From positions 1,019,311 to 1,083,310 of the forward strand of contig MU270026.1 of assembly GCA_021432635.1 (NCBI GenBank): a stretch of 64,000 nucleotides of DNA, read 5' to 3'. The notes beneath the pieces were generated by a model. The model ran no database searches, had not been told where the DNA came from, and worked only from the letters and a program-made list of their open reading frames with translations. Within the stretch, counting starts at the first letter, position 1; each line of letters opens with the position of its first letter. This DNA comes from Thozetella sp. PMI_491. Taxonomy: Eukaryota > Ascomycota > Sordariomycetes > Chaetosphaeriales > Chaetosphaeriaceae. Shown in pieces: positions 20,889-32,028 of the stretch. The position numbers were made by a program, and so were the translations under genes.

Positions 20889-23243
20889 ATGACTCGGCAT
20901 CTTGGTCGTTATAACTGGGGTACGTCCCTATCGGGATCATCGGCCCTCTCCCCATACGGCTCGCCCACCGACTTGTCCGACACGCTGAGCCTAACATATC
21001 GACACACGGTTGCATCCTCTGGCCGGCATCAGACCCCATACCCCATGCGGCCGGTCATGGCTACCGGGACGCGGTCAGACTTTGGCAGCCAGGACGAGCC
21101 AGCCAATGGGCACGGTTCAGTCGATGCAGGCCCGGACGAGCGTCCCATCAAGTTGCGAAGGACAACCAAGGCATGCATCCAGTGTCGCGTGCGGAAGCAG
21201 CGCTGCGATGGCCAGTCCAGAGATGACCCCGTTGCGCCGTGCAGTCGGTGTCAGCAGCTCCGAGTGGCTTGCTCCTTCATGACGACCTCGGCAGAAGAGC
21301 AGGACGACGCCCAAGCTACTAAAATCGCAAAGACGGCCCACAAGGTCGAGAGGCTGCAGAAGCGGGTGGCCGAGCAGGAGGACCGCATACAACGACTTGA
21401 GAGACTTACACGCCACCTAAGCGCTGCAGCCACTTCTCCACCGGAATGGCCCGGTAAGAGTCGCGGAAGTGCAGCAAATGGTACCTCACCACACAACTTA
21501 AACGCGCCCAATTCTGCGCCCCGGGGCTACGAATCGCCAGAGATAATCCGCGCCGCCGACGCCGATGATAGACGCGACTTACACTCGAGCAGCTCTGTCC
21601 AGAGCGACGCGGCCCAAACATGCCAGGAGGCGCTCGAGGCCGTCGACCTGGACACACCTCTCTCAACCCTGCGCTGCCTGCAGCCGAGCTACCTCGTCGA
21701 CCAGAGCGACAGGTTAGAGGACCCAGTATCTGCAGGCCTTCTCACTGTTCTCGAAGCCCAAGATATCTTTGATCTCTATTTTGCCTCTTGCCACAAGTGG
21801 GCCCCTGTGCTCTGTCCTCGGTCGCAGAGGTCCGCCGCAACAGTGCGGGCAACCTGCCCCACGCTATTCACCTCGGTGTGTGCCATTGGGTCGCGTTTCA
21901 TGGACCTATCTCTCACGATGAGCACGCGGTATCCCGAGATAGTAAGGATTCTGGATGCAACGCTGAGCCGCATATTGCTGAAACCCCATCCATCGGACGG
22001 ACGCCTCGAAACTATCCAGGCCCTTTTGTTGTACGTGCAGTGGATGCCAGTGGACGTCCAAGGCAGCCCCCAGGGTGACCGCATTCGAACTCGTTACAAC
22101 GACGTGTCCGCGTGGAGTATCATTGGCCTAGCCATTCGCTACGCCCTCTTGCTCGGCTTGCAGGACTCACCATCGGCCTTCTCACCGGAGCGCGAGGCGT
22201 CGGCTAGCGTGGAAGACGCGGCTCGCTTGCGCGTGTGGATCAATCTCCTCTCATGCGATGCGAACTTGATGCTGTCGAGCGGTTTACCGGGAAGCCTTAA
22301 CCCCGAGCCCGTGGCCCATATCTCACGGACTTTCGCCTCGCACCGGAACGCCTCGCTGCCCGACGACACGCGGGCTGCGGCGCTCTGCGAGCTTGTTGCC
22401 ATCCTCAAGCGAGCCGCGCGCAGCAGCGGCAGCCCCAACGTTCGTGCACTGGACAGCCTCAGCCTGCGCCGTGCCAATCTAGAGTTTGAGGCCTGGGAGG
22501 CGCACTGGAACCAGACGCTTGGGCCCGAGGTCAAACACAACCAGATGCCGTACACAACCCTGAGGTCCAATCGCCTCACCGTCAACAGCGCGTGTCTATC
22601 AAATTTGCTTGCGCGCTCAGCTCCTGAATCCTACTCGCCGCCACCGCTCGTATCACTGCATTTAGTGGAGGCCCTTGACGTCTCTATCAGCGCGGCCTGC
22701 TGCACCATTTTGGCCCTATCCCAGCAGGCACCGGGCCGGGCATCGCCTGTCGAGTTCCGTGCCACGTCCATCCCCCCCGGGCCGCTCACCGCGGATCGCG
22801 CCGCCGTGGAGTCCATCAGCTTCTCGGTCGACTCTTCATGGGTGAGCCATAGCTTTGCGGCCATGTTCCTGGTGCTTTGCTTCACCCGCAACGCTATCGA
22901 CGATAACCTCAACTTGCTCGCGCTGACTGGTCAGTCGCCACCCGATGGGGTTCGCTATCCTGCTCGACCGCGACCCGAAGGTTTGTTTTCGCGTATCATC
23001 ACCCTCGCCGCTGAGATCTTTAGCATCATCTGCGCAGGTGATCCGCTCGTCCACCCGGCCGCAGAGTACCAAAAGGGACTGATCAGAGTATTTTCACTCC
23101 TCTTGGGCGAGAAAGATGGACGGCTCCAGGAGCAAGAACGGCCAAAGACACCTCGGGGCATTGAAACCGACTTGGAAAGTTTGTTTGGCTTGATGATGGA
23201 CCATCCGGCGTCTGTCTTTCGCTCAGGCTGGACGCCAATGTAG
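20889..23243 (+). CDS. Zn2Cys6 transcription factor
   Basis: A single exon of 784 residues. A binuclear zinc cluster lies near residue 95: KACIQCRVRKQRCDG, then PCSRC and VAC. It is followed by a basic linker and a coiled coil (KVERLQKRVAEQEDRIQRLERL) for dimerisation. The middle and C-terminal parts show the fungal-specific regulator domain: IFDLYFASCHKWAPVL, TLFTSVCAIGSRF, ETIQALLLYVQW, WSIIGLAIRYALLLGL and RLRVWINLLSCDANL. The first in-frame ATG is at 20889; the frame opens earlier but without ATG. The gene is divergent from the Dal5-type permease and may control it. Regulators of this class act in the nucleus. Confidence 0.88.
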   Translation: MTRHLGRYNWGTSLSGSSALSPYGSPTDLSDTLSLTYRHTVASSGRHQTPYPMRPVMATGTRSDFGSQDEPANGHGSVDAGPDERPIKLRRTTKACIQCRVRKQRCDGQSRDDPVAPCSRCQQLRVACSFMTTSAEEQDDAQATKIAKTAHKVERLQKRVAEQEDRIQRLERLTRHLSAAATSPPEWPGKSRGSAANGTSPHNLNAPNSAPRGYESPEIIRAADADDRRDLHSSSSVQSDAAQTCQEALEAVDLDTPLSTLRCLQPSYLVDQSDRLEDPVSAGLLTVLEAQDIFDLYFASCHKWAPVLCPRSQRSAATVRATCPTLFTSVCAIGSRFMDLSLTMSTRYPEIVRILDATLSRILLKPHPSDGRLETIQALLLYVQWMPVDVQGSPQGDRIRTRYNDVSAWSIIGLAIRYALLLGLQDSPSAFSPEREASASVEDAARLRVWINLLSCDANLMLSSGLPGSLNPEPVAHISRTFASHRNASLPDDTRAAALCELVAILKRAARSSGSPNVRALDSLSLRRANLEFEAWEAHWNQTLGPEVKHNQMPYTTLRSNRLTVNSACLSNLLARSAPESYSPPPLVSLHLVEALDVSISAACCTILALSQQAPGRASPVEFRATSIPPGPLTADRAAVESISFSVDSSWVSHSFAAMFLVLCFTRNAIDDNLNLLALTGQSPPDGVRYPARPRPEGLFSRIITLAAEIFSIICAGDPLVHPAAEYQKGLIRVFSLLLGEKDGRLQEQERPKTPRGIETDLESLFGLMMDHPASVFRSGWTPM

Positions 23244-23555
23244 GCGCGGTTTAGATAGCCACTAGAGATATTATGGCCGGACGTGTGCTAGTACTCTTTG
23301 ATGATCCGTGTGACTCTAATGAACTAGTTAAGCCTCCGTTAGGTCCTTTCTCCTCAGCTATAGTGTCGATCGAGACCGATCGGAATTATACGGCAATCCA
23401 TCCGCTGTCTCGGGTGGGTCGAATGGTCCTCACGAGTCTGTGTCGGCTTGATCGGATATCCAGCCGACCCCCCCCTTTTTGGCTTGGGAAGGCATTTAAT
23501 ATGCCCTTTCCTAAAGTGGATAATCCAGCTACTCTATCTTCCGTGCACCTCAGCA
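23244..23555. other. Intergenic, promoter of the dioxygenase gene
   Basis: About 310 bases between two plus-strand genes. There is a CCCCCCC run near 23466 and no gene I can support. Confidence 0.4.
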
Positions 23556-24711
23556 ATGGCTTCCTACGAGCTCAACGGATTAACTGTCACGCCGATCTTG
23601 AACTCGTCCTTCGGGGCTGAGGTTTCAGGTGTCGACTGGCAGGCACCTGTACCAGCGGACACGGTCAAAACAGTTAGTGATACCGCACCATAAGTTCTTT
23701 TCAGCATGCTTACTATCCCGTAGCTAATTTCCCTGCAAGATAAATACGGCGTCATTATTTTCCGAGGCACGGGTCTTGACAATGATCGCCATGTCGCTTT
23801 CTCTAAGCAGCTAGGAGATTTGGAGGTCAACCCGGCCTGGGGAGGCTCGGATCGTGTTGGAAGCAGCTATCTCTTCGACGTCAGCAATATAGAGGCCGAT
23901 GGCAGCGTTGTTAAGAAAGGCTCCCGGAGATGGGCGCACTCACTCGGGAATGCTCTCTGGCATACCGACTCGTCTTTCAACCAGCACCGGTCTAAATATT
24001 CACTCCTCCTCGCGCACAAGGTCCCGGGTGTCGGCAAAGGCACAACCGAGTTCGCAGATACAAGGGCAGCCTGGAACGACCTCGATGAAGAGCTGAAGGC
24101 TGATCTAAGGGAGGTCGTCGTCGAGCACGAGTATGTCTTATCCTTAGCCATTACGTTGTGAAGCCCGCGCTGACCATCTCGCTCAATAGACTCTGGCATT
24201 CACGTCGACTGGCTGCCCCAGATGAATATGGCACTCTCACCGCTGAAGAGCGAGGGAAGAAGCCACCTTCATACCACCAGCTTGTACAGAAAGCGCCGAA
24301 TGGAGGGGAGACGCTCTTCCTCGCGGCGCACGCCAAGCGACTGCTGCACAAAGATGGGACGCCACTGCCAGACAGCCAGAAGCGGATCTGGGACCTAATT
24401 GCACACTGCACTCAGCCAAAAGTCCGTTCAAGAAGTACTTTCAACTTTTATTTCGTAAAGCTAACGGATGACAGTATACCTTTGTTGCCGAATGGACGTC
24501 GGCAGGAGACATGATGTGGTGGGATAACAGGCAGTCGATGCACCGCGCTAGTCCTTACGATGAGAACATGGGTGCCCGTGACGTTCGGAGATCTACCGTC
24601 TTTGACGATGGCGAGGCCGCATTTGGTGTCACAGTTCGTCCAGCCGACTCAGATATGCTCGTCATCGATGCGACGGCTGTTGCCTCTACTCCCTCTCTTG
24701 TGGTAGCTTGA
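23556..24711 (+). CDS. TfdA/TauD-family 2-oxoglutarate dioxygenase
   Basis: Exons 23556-23672, 23724-24130, 24190-24421 and 24475-24711 give 330 residues, usual for the family. Iron ligands are visible as HTDSSF (His and Asp), with the distal His in SMHRASPYD, and the 2-oxoglutarate-binding Arg in DVRRST. GVIIFRGTGLDNDRHVAFSKQLG near the N-terminus is typical. The closest pattern I know is the fungal group annotated as 2,4-D or alkylsulfonate dioxygenases (TfdA-like). Such enzymes hydroxylate a carbon next to an oxygen, sulfur or nitrogen atom and so release the bound group; the true substrate is unknown. The third donor (GTCCGT) is weak, and the C-terminal end after the Arg is slightly unusual. 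It sits between a regulator and the dihydropyrimidinase. Confidence 0.83.
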
Positions 24712-25070
24712 AGGGCATGCTAGTCACGATATACTGCAAATATGTCATAATATTTCGATTTAAAAATGGAGCGTTTTATTAAATTGCCAATATAAACATA
24801 TATCACTCATCACGGCCTAGTTGATAAAGATGTAGATCCACCTTCCACTGATTTGCGATATATTTACCTTGTCTACGGGGTAGTTCCTTGGCGGCATAAT
24901 CATGTATAGCGGATACATGGAGCCTGTTCATCCCTCTACCAATGCCAGCCCCTGCTAAAAGTGGAATTCGAAGCCAACCACCCCTATATGGTACCATTTA
25001 ACTGGGGCATGTAGAGGTGTTGCATGCTTAACTTATTATAGTCCTAGTGAAGCTACACAGTAACGAGTCC
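24712..25070. other. Convergent intergenic region
   Basis: About 360 A/T-rich bases between the 3' ends of the dioxygenase and the dihydropyrimidinase genes. It would hold both polyadenylation regions. No gene is seen. Confidence 0.4.
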
Positions 25071-26619
25071 TCAGAGGTTCTCCAAATTGAACTTCCCTTG
25101 TGACTCTACTTTCTTCCATATGCCGTGCAGGGAACTCTCCTCACGCTTCACAAACTGCCCAAAGCCCTTGCTGCCTACGATACCGCCATTGTCCCGGTCC
25201 CAAACGACTTGACCGCGTAGAACAGTATAACGTGGCCAATTGGCGATTGTCCTGCCTTCGTAGGGCGAGTAGTCCACGTCGTGGTGCAGCATATCATTCC
25301 GCAGCACCAACGCCGGCTTCTTCTCCTCTGGATACCAAATCACGAGATCGGCATCCGAAACACCCGGAATCAGACTGCCCTTGCGCGGGTACAGTCCGTA
25401 TAGTTTTGCAGGGTTCGTGCTGGTCACTTCCACTAACTTAGTTAACTCGAGCACGTCGGCCGACATGGCAAGCGGTACGCGGGTCTCGATGCCCGGGAGG
25501 CCGTTCGGGATATACTTGAATCGTCCAACCGGGTGCTCGTGCGAGACGCACGTCATCTTGCCGGTCACGTTGTCGTCGTATTTGAACGGGCAGTGGTCGG
25601 AGCTCAAGATGGAGAATGTGCCGTTCTCGAGGCCACTCCAGATCTTCCCTTGGTCGGCTACTGTCCGAGGCGGCGGCGAGCAAACGTACTTGGCGCCTTC
25701 GAACCCTGGTCGGTCGAGGTCGTCTCGCGTAAGAAACAGGTACTGAGGGCACGTCTCGGCGAAGATCGGTTGGCCGTTGGTCTGTGCCTCGCGAATACGC
25801 AGTGCCGCGCCAGGGTCTGAGACGTGCACCAGCAAAATTGGGGTGTTGGTGACGAGCGACGAGAGCGCGATGGCACGGTTTGTCGCCTCCGCCTCGAGGA
25901 TTGGGGGCCGCGAATTGGAATGGTACTTAGGGGCGAAGAGCTTCGCCGCCTCGAGCTGGTCTGTGAGCCAGTCCAGGACGTCGCCATTCTCGGCGTGAAT
26001 CATGGTCAAGACGTGGTTCTCCCTTGCGGCAAGTAGCACCGAAAGAATCTCGCCATCTCGAAGCTGCAGGGCCTGGTAAGTCATGTAGATCTTGATCGAG
26101 CTTACGCCCTCGACTTCCTTGAGCTCCTTCAGCTCGGACAGCGCCTGAGGGTTCGCATTTCCCATCAGCAGGTGGAAGCCGTAGTCGCAGTAGCAGTTGT
26201 CCTGGGCAAGGGCGTGTGTGGATCGAACGGCCTCCAGAGCGGATGATGCGCTCTTCTGCATAGGCGCGAATGCTACAATTGTCGTGGTTCCACCGGCGAT
26301 GGCGGATCTGGTGCCGGATTCGTAGCTGTCGGCCGAGCTGCCCTTTCCAAACATGCTGGGCTCTTGGAGATGTACGTGGCAATCTACACCGCCGGGCTAG
26401 GAACGCATTAGTCGCCGGCAGTTGAGGCTTGCTGCGGGTACAAAATACCGTGACATAACCGCCCTCGGCATCAATCAACTTGGTGGCAGAGGCTGATGCC
26501 AGCGTCCCTGATGGGGCAAGCAAGGCCACCTTTCCATCTTTAATGCCGACATCTAGCGGGGCGACATCGGTAGCCGTAACGCACACACCGTTCGTAATAA
26601 CAAGGTCGTATTGGGCCAT
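25071..26619 (-). CDS. Dihydropyrimidinase / D-hydantoinase family amidohydrolase
   Basis: Exons 26619-26449 and 26396-25071 give 498 residues. The metal site is intact: the H-x-H of DCHVHLQEP (His64, His66), the lysine carboxylated in this family in SIKIYMTY (about Lys159), His in MIHAENGD (about 191), His in LLVHVSDP (about 248) and Asp in LSSDHCPF (about 324). The order and spacing match hydantoinases, dihydropyrimidinases and related cyclic-amide hydrolases, which act in the cytosol on dihydrouracil, hydantoins or similar rings. It is not an allantoinase by its motif set, though that cannot be fully excluded. The N-terminal MAQYDLVITNG is typical. It sits between two 2-oxoglutarate dioxygenases and near a Dal5-type permease, suggesting catabolism of a nitrogen ring compound. 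Confidence 0.87.
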
Positions 26620-27324
26620 TGTTGCTGTGGTCCCCTAAGATTCGAAGTTATAAGCCAAAAAAGTTGCAGTTTTCCCCCAGTAGTTGGCGGTTGTCGACTC
26701 TGGCGAGGTCCGCGTGTAGGGTTTCTCTGCGCGGTAGTACCCGGCAGGCAGCTGCACGTCCAAAACTAGGTTCCGGCTAGGCTGGAGATTCCAAACAGCT
26801 GCAATTAAAGACGCTGTAACAAAGCCGATGTGGCGGTACTCGGAGGTGATCTACCTGGCTCTGTGCTGTCCGGGGTTATGGCGGGGGGAACCAGTGCTCG
26901 CGGAATTTTCGACCGAGAAAGCTTGCGGCATGTATAGCTGTCGGCTCGGCAGCTTCCAGGACCCTTAGCTGCAGGCCTGGCCCGACATCCCTTTGTTTTA
27001 AGAGCGGGCGCCGGCCGTCGTCACAACGCCCGCTGTCGGATCCGCCCGACAGCAGCCAATCGCACGGCAGCTAATCCGGCGAGAATTGGAGTAAGTTGCC
27101 CGAAAGTGCCCAAGATAAGCCAATCCAGCCAATCCCGGCAAAGAGCGATAAGGCTAGCGACAGAGCGGCCAACACTCCGCGTTTCCCGCTCTCGTTATCG
27201 CGAAGCTCCATCTCCTCCCTCTCTTTATCGTGAAGCTATAACGTCATGTTTCCCACCTCCCCGCCTTGGCAGGCACCCTCGCCGCGCCATACCGCGTCTT
27301 GCGGTTTGCGTAGATCCCAAGATC
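26620..27324. promoter_or_regulatory. Divergent promoter with GATA and CCAAT motifs
   Basis: Upstream region shared by the dihydropyrimidinase (minus) and the CTF1-like regulator (plus). AGATAAG lies at 27113-27119, GATAAG at 27147-27152, and TTATC at 27195-27199 and 27225-27229. CCAAT boxes lie at 27120-27124 and 27128-27132. The two TTATC copies sit in an imperfect repeat TTATCGNGAAGCT. Nitrogen control through a GATA factor is inferred. Confidence 0.5.
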
Positions 27325-29550
27325 ATGCGGCGAGTCACCCGGGCGCAATCCAATGCCAGTATGGTTCCCTTTCCGTGGTGCTGCTACCCTTGCCGTCCAT
27401 GTTGTGTGCAAACACTGACCCGCGCATGAGTAGCCCGGGCAACATGCATCGCGTGCCATAGGCGGAAGGTGAAGTGCAATGCCCATGATGTGGGATTCCC
27501 CTGCTCGAGATGCCAAAACTCGTCTAGCGAGGAGGGTTGCATCATATACCAAAAGCGCAAACGAGTATCGAAGCTGAAGCACCTGAAGCCGAGCGACGAC
27601 AGCTCCAGCACCTCCAGCATTTTGCTGCCGGCTCCACGTCCCCCGCCATCACCGGCTGTGTCAAGAAGCTGCCATCCCACATCGCCCGCGTCAGTTCGCA
27701 ACACCTCGCAAGACGAGCGACCATTACACCGCCCGCCTACGACCTACTCTCCGGAAACCGGCCGGAGGGAACTTCCACATCCGACGACCGGCTCCGTGGC
27801 CAGCCCCGCCGACCTACCCTTTCATACTACCGAAGATGGCGAGTTCAAGAGCTACCTTGTCGAATTCATCGACCAGCCTCGCATTATCGAGCGGCCCATC
27901 GACAAGGATGCGCGCATTGCGTATGTTGGCACCGGTGTGTCCAATGTCAATTTCCTCCTCCGCCAGCAGTTCGGTGCCCGGACCGACGGCGTTAGCCATT
28001 ACCCGACCAACCGAATAGCACGCCGCCGAACCTGCCAGGAGCCCGGCGGCCTCCCGGTCGAAGCGCTCCAGCTACCATCCAAGTCTGTCGTCAACCAGCT
28101 GCTGCATGCGTATTTCACCTACGTTCACCCCGGCTTCCCTGTGGTCGACAAGAATCTCTTCATGAAGCAGTACCAGGCGCGCGACCCTCAAAACCCGCCT
28201 TCCCTCCTACTCCTGCACTGCATTCTCGTCGCTGGCGCCCACGTGTTGTATGGACATGAGGAGAGAGCTGCCTTCAAGTCGCTCTACTTCCGCCGCGCGA
28301 AGACGCTCTTCGACGCTCGTTTCGAGAGGGATCGCGACACTGCCGTGCAGGCTGCGCTACTCCTCGCCTGGCACACTGATGGCATCGAGGATGTCCTGGC
28401 GAATGCTTGGTTTTGGGTCGGGGTTGCGGTCCGGACAGCCATGGGCCTCGGGATGCATCGCGATGCAGACAATAGCACACTGGTCCAACACAACAAGCAC
28501 ATGTGGAGGCGCGTCTGGTGGATTCTGGTGCAGTGCGATGTGATGCTTGCCATGCAGTACGGCCGGCCATTGATAATTGATCTCAGAGAATCGGACGTCA
28601 AGCCGCTGAGCATCGCCGATTTTCAAGATTGCGGGCCGGACGTCCGGGCTGAACATTGCATCCAAGCCGCCGAGCTATGCGTCATCCTAGGTGAAGGAGT
28701 AAGGGGTCTGTTTGGGGTATCTACGCGGGGTGAGGACAGACAGCGCGTCCTCCGTAAAACCGACGAGGCGCTCGCCAACTGGCTCATAAGGTTGCCACGC
28801 TCATTAAATCCACATTCGGCCTCAGCGTTGGACTGCTGGGGCTGGGCGTTGCAGATCCAGTACCATTCAGCGTTGATCCTCTTTCACCGCCAGCAGGCAA
28901 TCTCAACAAGTGCGAGCCAGCCGCTCGCGCCGGGGGATGATGCCGATATCTGTACGAGATCAGCTGTAGCGATACAGCAAAGCTTTCAGCATTTGTGTGA
29001 CGTAGACGGTCTCCGCGTGCTATGGATCTCTTCCGTCAACTGCCTGTTTACGGCGCTGATCCAGCTCAACGTGGAGGTTCGCATCCAGAATCCTGTCCTA
29101 GCGATCTCGGCATTTCAGAGGTATGAATCTGCGCTAGTGTCCCTGAGGAAGCTGGCCGAGTACTGGCCGAATGCTCTATCAATCTTGCATTTCTTTGAGA
29201 ACTCTATGCAGCTGGGGCACACTCCACAGGCGACGGGGGATCAAGAACAGCACCAGCTACCGCCGCTGCCCGCAACACCCAGCCAGGACTGTGCAGGACC
29301 TGGCGGGACACTATCTGAGTGTCTCAGCCGGGAAATGTTGAGCAGCAGCCAAGAATGTCCACCGCCAGCGTTCTCCCGGCTAACTAACAGCCAGGATAGG
29401 CAGAGTGGACGGACTGACGAGAGTATGGCCGCTCAGCTACTGACAAATCGCTCTGACGCCACACGGGAGGTGCTTGAGTCGTGGGAAAATTGGCAGAAGA
29501 TCAACTGGCAACAGCCTGATATAACTGACGACTTTTTGTTCATGTTTTGA
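27325..29550 (+). CDS. Zn2Cys6 transcription factor, cutinase-factor (CTF1)-like
   Basis: Two exons, 27325-27358 (34 bases) and 27434-29550, give 716 residues. The intron at 27359-27433 is needed because the reading frame of the zinc cluster has a stop just upstream and no ATG. Splicing gives MRRVTRAQSNA, then TCIACHRRKVKCNA, PCSRC and GC, a full Zn2Cys6 cluster. The downstream KKRKRVSK-like basic segment, ARIAYVGTGVSNVNFLLRQ and the PSLLLLHCILVAGAHV, RRAKTLFDARFERD and MGLGMHRDA blocks match fungal regulators similar to cutinase transcription factor 1. The short first exon is a prediction. The gene is divergent from the dihydropyrimidinase and converges on the TauD-like gene 47 bases away. 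Confidence 0.83.
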
Positions 29551-29596
29551 CGTCAAAGTATTACTACATACTATATAACCACCTGACCTGGCTGCA

Positions 29597-30789
29597 CTAG
29601 CATAGGCCCATCTGTACCCGGGCGGTGTCCCGGGCACACTCCCCGTCATCTTCCTCGACCATAGAAGGAATGGGTTTGTTCGCCAGGGGGGTCAGGCGGA
29701 AAGCATGACGGCGCTCGCCAGCGGGATAGTCAAGGGTCTGCGAGTGATTTGTGACACGCTGGTCCCATACGAGCACTGTGCCGGCCTCGTAACGCACGCG
29801 GCACTGAAGATCCTGCCGCTTGGCGATGTGGTCGAACAGGAAGCCGAGAAGGTAGTCTGACTCCTCCTGGTCGAAGCCAACTGATGTACATAGTTAGAAA
29901 CTTGCAAGGCACTAGTTCAGGAGTAAAGGGACTTACCGATGCGCTTCGTGTATACCGGGTTTACGTACAGCGCCTTCTCCTTAGTGACTGGGTGGAGAAT
30001 CACCACTGGATGCTCTTGCAGTAGTTCCGCGCGCCTCATTACGGCGCCCTGGCCATTCTTCAACTCTTGCGTTACACCGTCGTTATTGCTGTGGATGGCG
30101 GTCAGGCCCTCGAGACGCTTACGGAAGCGCGGTGACAAGGCTTTGAAAGCCGCCGTGCTGCTGCTCACCAGCGTGTCTCCGCCAGCGATTGCAGGGGACT
30201 CCAGCATGCAGATGAAGGTCGTTCCCGGCGTCTGGGGCTCAGGGGATTGGTCCGTGTGCCACTGGACCGGGCTGCGGCCTTTCCATGAGCGCCTTACCCG
30301 CAGGTCCTCGGAGCTGTCGTAGATGACCATGTGCTCCGGCGAGCCACCCTTCGGGTGCGGTGCCCAGCCATGGACGTGCAGCGGGCCGAAGTGGGAGACG
30401 ATCTTCTTCTGCGCCTCGAAGCCGATGTTTCGGAAGTCCTGGTTGCGGAAGACCAGAGCGCCCCGCTTCGCAGCGAGGAGGGCCAGCTCGTCGAGTCCAG
30501 CTGGAGAGAGCTCAGAGAGCTGGACACCTTCAATCTCGGTGCCCACGTGAGGAGAGAGATCCGTCACCTTAGTGGCGCCGGCAAGGAGGTTTGGGAGTGC
30601 GGGGTCTGCTCGGTGTCCGGGGTCAAAGTGCTCAAAGTTCCCCAGGTCGGTCACCTTCTCCAGGGGGTCATAGAAGGGCATGTAGTCGGGGTATAGTGGC
30701 GAGCCATCCGGATTCTTGTCTCTCTGGGCGAGCTTTGGCTGCGACGCTGTTGTTGCGGCAGCTACGGGCTCTATAGCAGATGGGGCCAT
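29597..30789 (-). CDS. TauD-family 2-oxoglutarate dioxygenase
   Basis: Exons 30789-29937 and 29880-29597 give 378 residues. Iron ligands are in QWHTDQS (His, Asp) and VTNHSQTLDY (distal His); the 2-oxoglutarate Arg is in RRHAFRLTPL. VHGWAPHPKG, GGDTLVSSSTAAFKALSPRF and AIHSNNDGV match the fungal taurine/sulfonate dioxygenase group, in which the enzyme oxidises a sulfonate and frees sulfite. Sulfonate use is the usual role but is not shown here. ATG 30789 is the first ATG in frame. The splice donor is GTAAGT after AAGCGCATCG. This second dioxygenase is only distantly similar to the one at 23556, so the pair is not a recent duplication. Confidence 0.86.
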
Positions 30790-32028
30790 GTTGGCAGATG
30801 TGTGGGTTGCTGCTGCCTGTGCGCTGCTGCCAGTTGCCGAATCTGATGTGTTCAATGCGATTCAGGGGCCTTTTAGTATACTTGAACGTCTTAGTGTTTA
30901 TTCTATCGTATGAGAGTGTGTTGTTAGCTGTCTGATTCAGGTGTCTAACTCGGCGACGCCTCTTTACTTTATAGCGGGTGATGCCACTTTCGGCAAATGC
31001 GCCAAAGGAGGGGGTTAGTCTCCATCATACGACCGAAGGGCTAGGAGCGCGGTGCCATCGCCGAGACTGCCAGGACACTGCGCTGGACGGCGCTTCAAGT
31101 CAACGACGTAAGCTTGCTCTGCGCCGGTATCTCCACAGAGGCTGGCTCCACTTTGACGGCGTGTCCATTTTCGGTGATGTTCGGTGATGTTCGACCAATA
31201 GAAAGCGCCGGATGGAAGTACAGACACACAGGCGCGAGGGCGTAGCTCGCGACCAATTGGTTCGGAAGAGCATCCGGCATATTATCTCAGAGGCATGAGC
31301 ACATCCCGAGGGCTTGAAGAAAGACCACGTTGTCAAGCTCGTAACCAGATTCCAATAGCAATTAGGAAGAGTGCCGTGAATGCATCACGAAAATATTACA
31401 TGCATCTCTTCAGTTAGAGACATCTTATTACTTCATATTCCTCATCGTGTAGATGGCACCGAGAGGAAAGGCTGCGACAAAACGGCTGCATCTATATCAG
31501 AGTGCACAGCTGACGGAAGAACTCTAGGCAGGGGCCATTCGGTCAATTATAACAACGATTACAAGATACCTAGGACAAAGAGTAAACTCGCTGTATTATT
31601 CTTCCCCTCGAAACCCGGGAAAGGAGCAATCGGGGCTGTTTAGGCCCGAATCGGGATATTCGGTAGCTGTAGAAGCGCGATGCCGCTTCAAGTCAATAGG
31701 ATGGGCTCGGCGCTTCGGCGAGGAAATCCACGCCACGCCTAGTGGGACGCGAGACGAAAGACGCCAGAAAAATAGGGGCCTGAACCTAGCGAGCACTTCT
31801 AATGCGGGCTTGTTTCCGAATTTTGCGACAAGTGTAGTCCTGTGTGGATAACTCGGCTCGGCAGCCGATAGTGCTATCATCCGACCAACGGAGCCCAAGG
31901 AAGCGTATAGCACAGCGTCCGATTTCTATAACCGCCAAAGGACAGTACAGCTCACGCTTTTAACCCCTTGCCTGATTCTAGACGCTATTCCGCTTGTCAC
32001 ACGCACGCCCATCTAAAACTACGACCCA
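30790..32028. promoter_or_regulatory. Long divergent promoter region
   Basis: About 1.2 kb between the TauD-like gene (minus) and the DapA-family aldolase (plus). A 10-base tandem duplication lies at 31171-31190. Frames on both strands lack domain patterns. No clear factor site stands out. Confidence 0.4.
31171..31190. repeat. Tandem duplication of TCGGTGATGT
   Basis: Two exact copies of a ten-base unit are adjacent in the divergent promoter. It is short and may be chance or a slippage event. Confidence 0.5.

Noticed and set aside
18745-26619. Allantoin pathway cluster
   Set aside because: The amidohydrolase motif set fits dihydropyrimidinase/hydantoinase better than allantoinase, and no allantoicase or urate oxidase is present.
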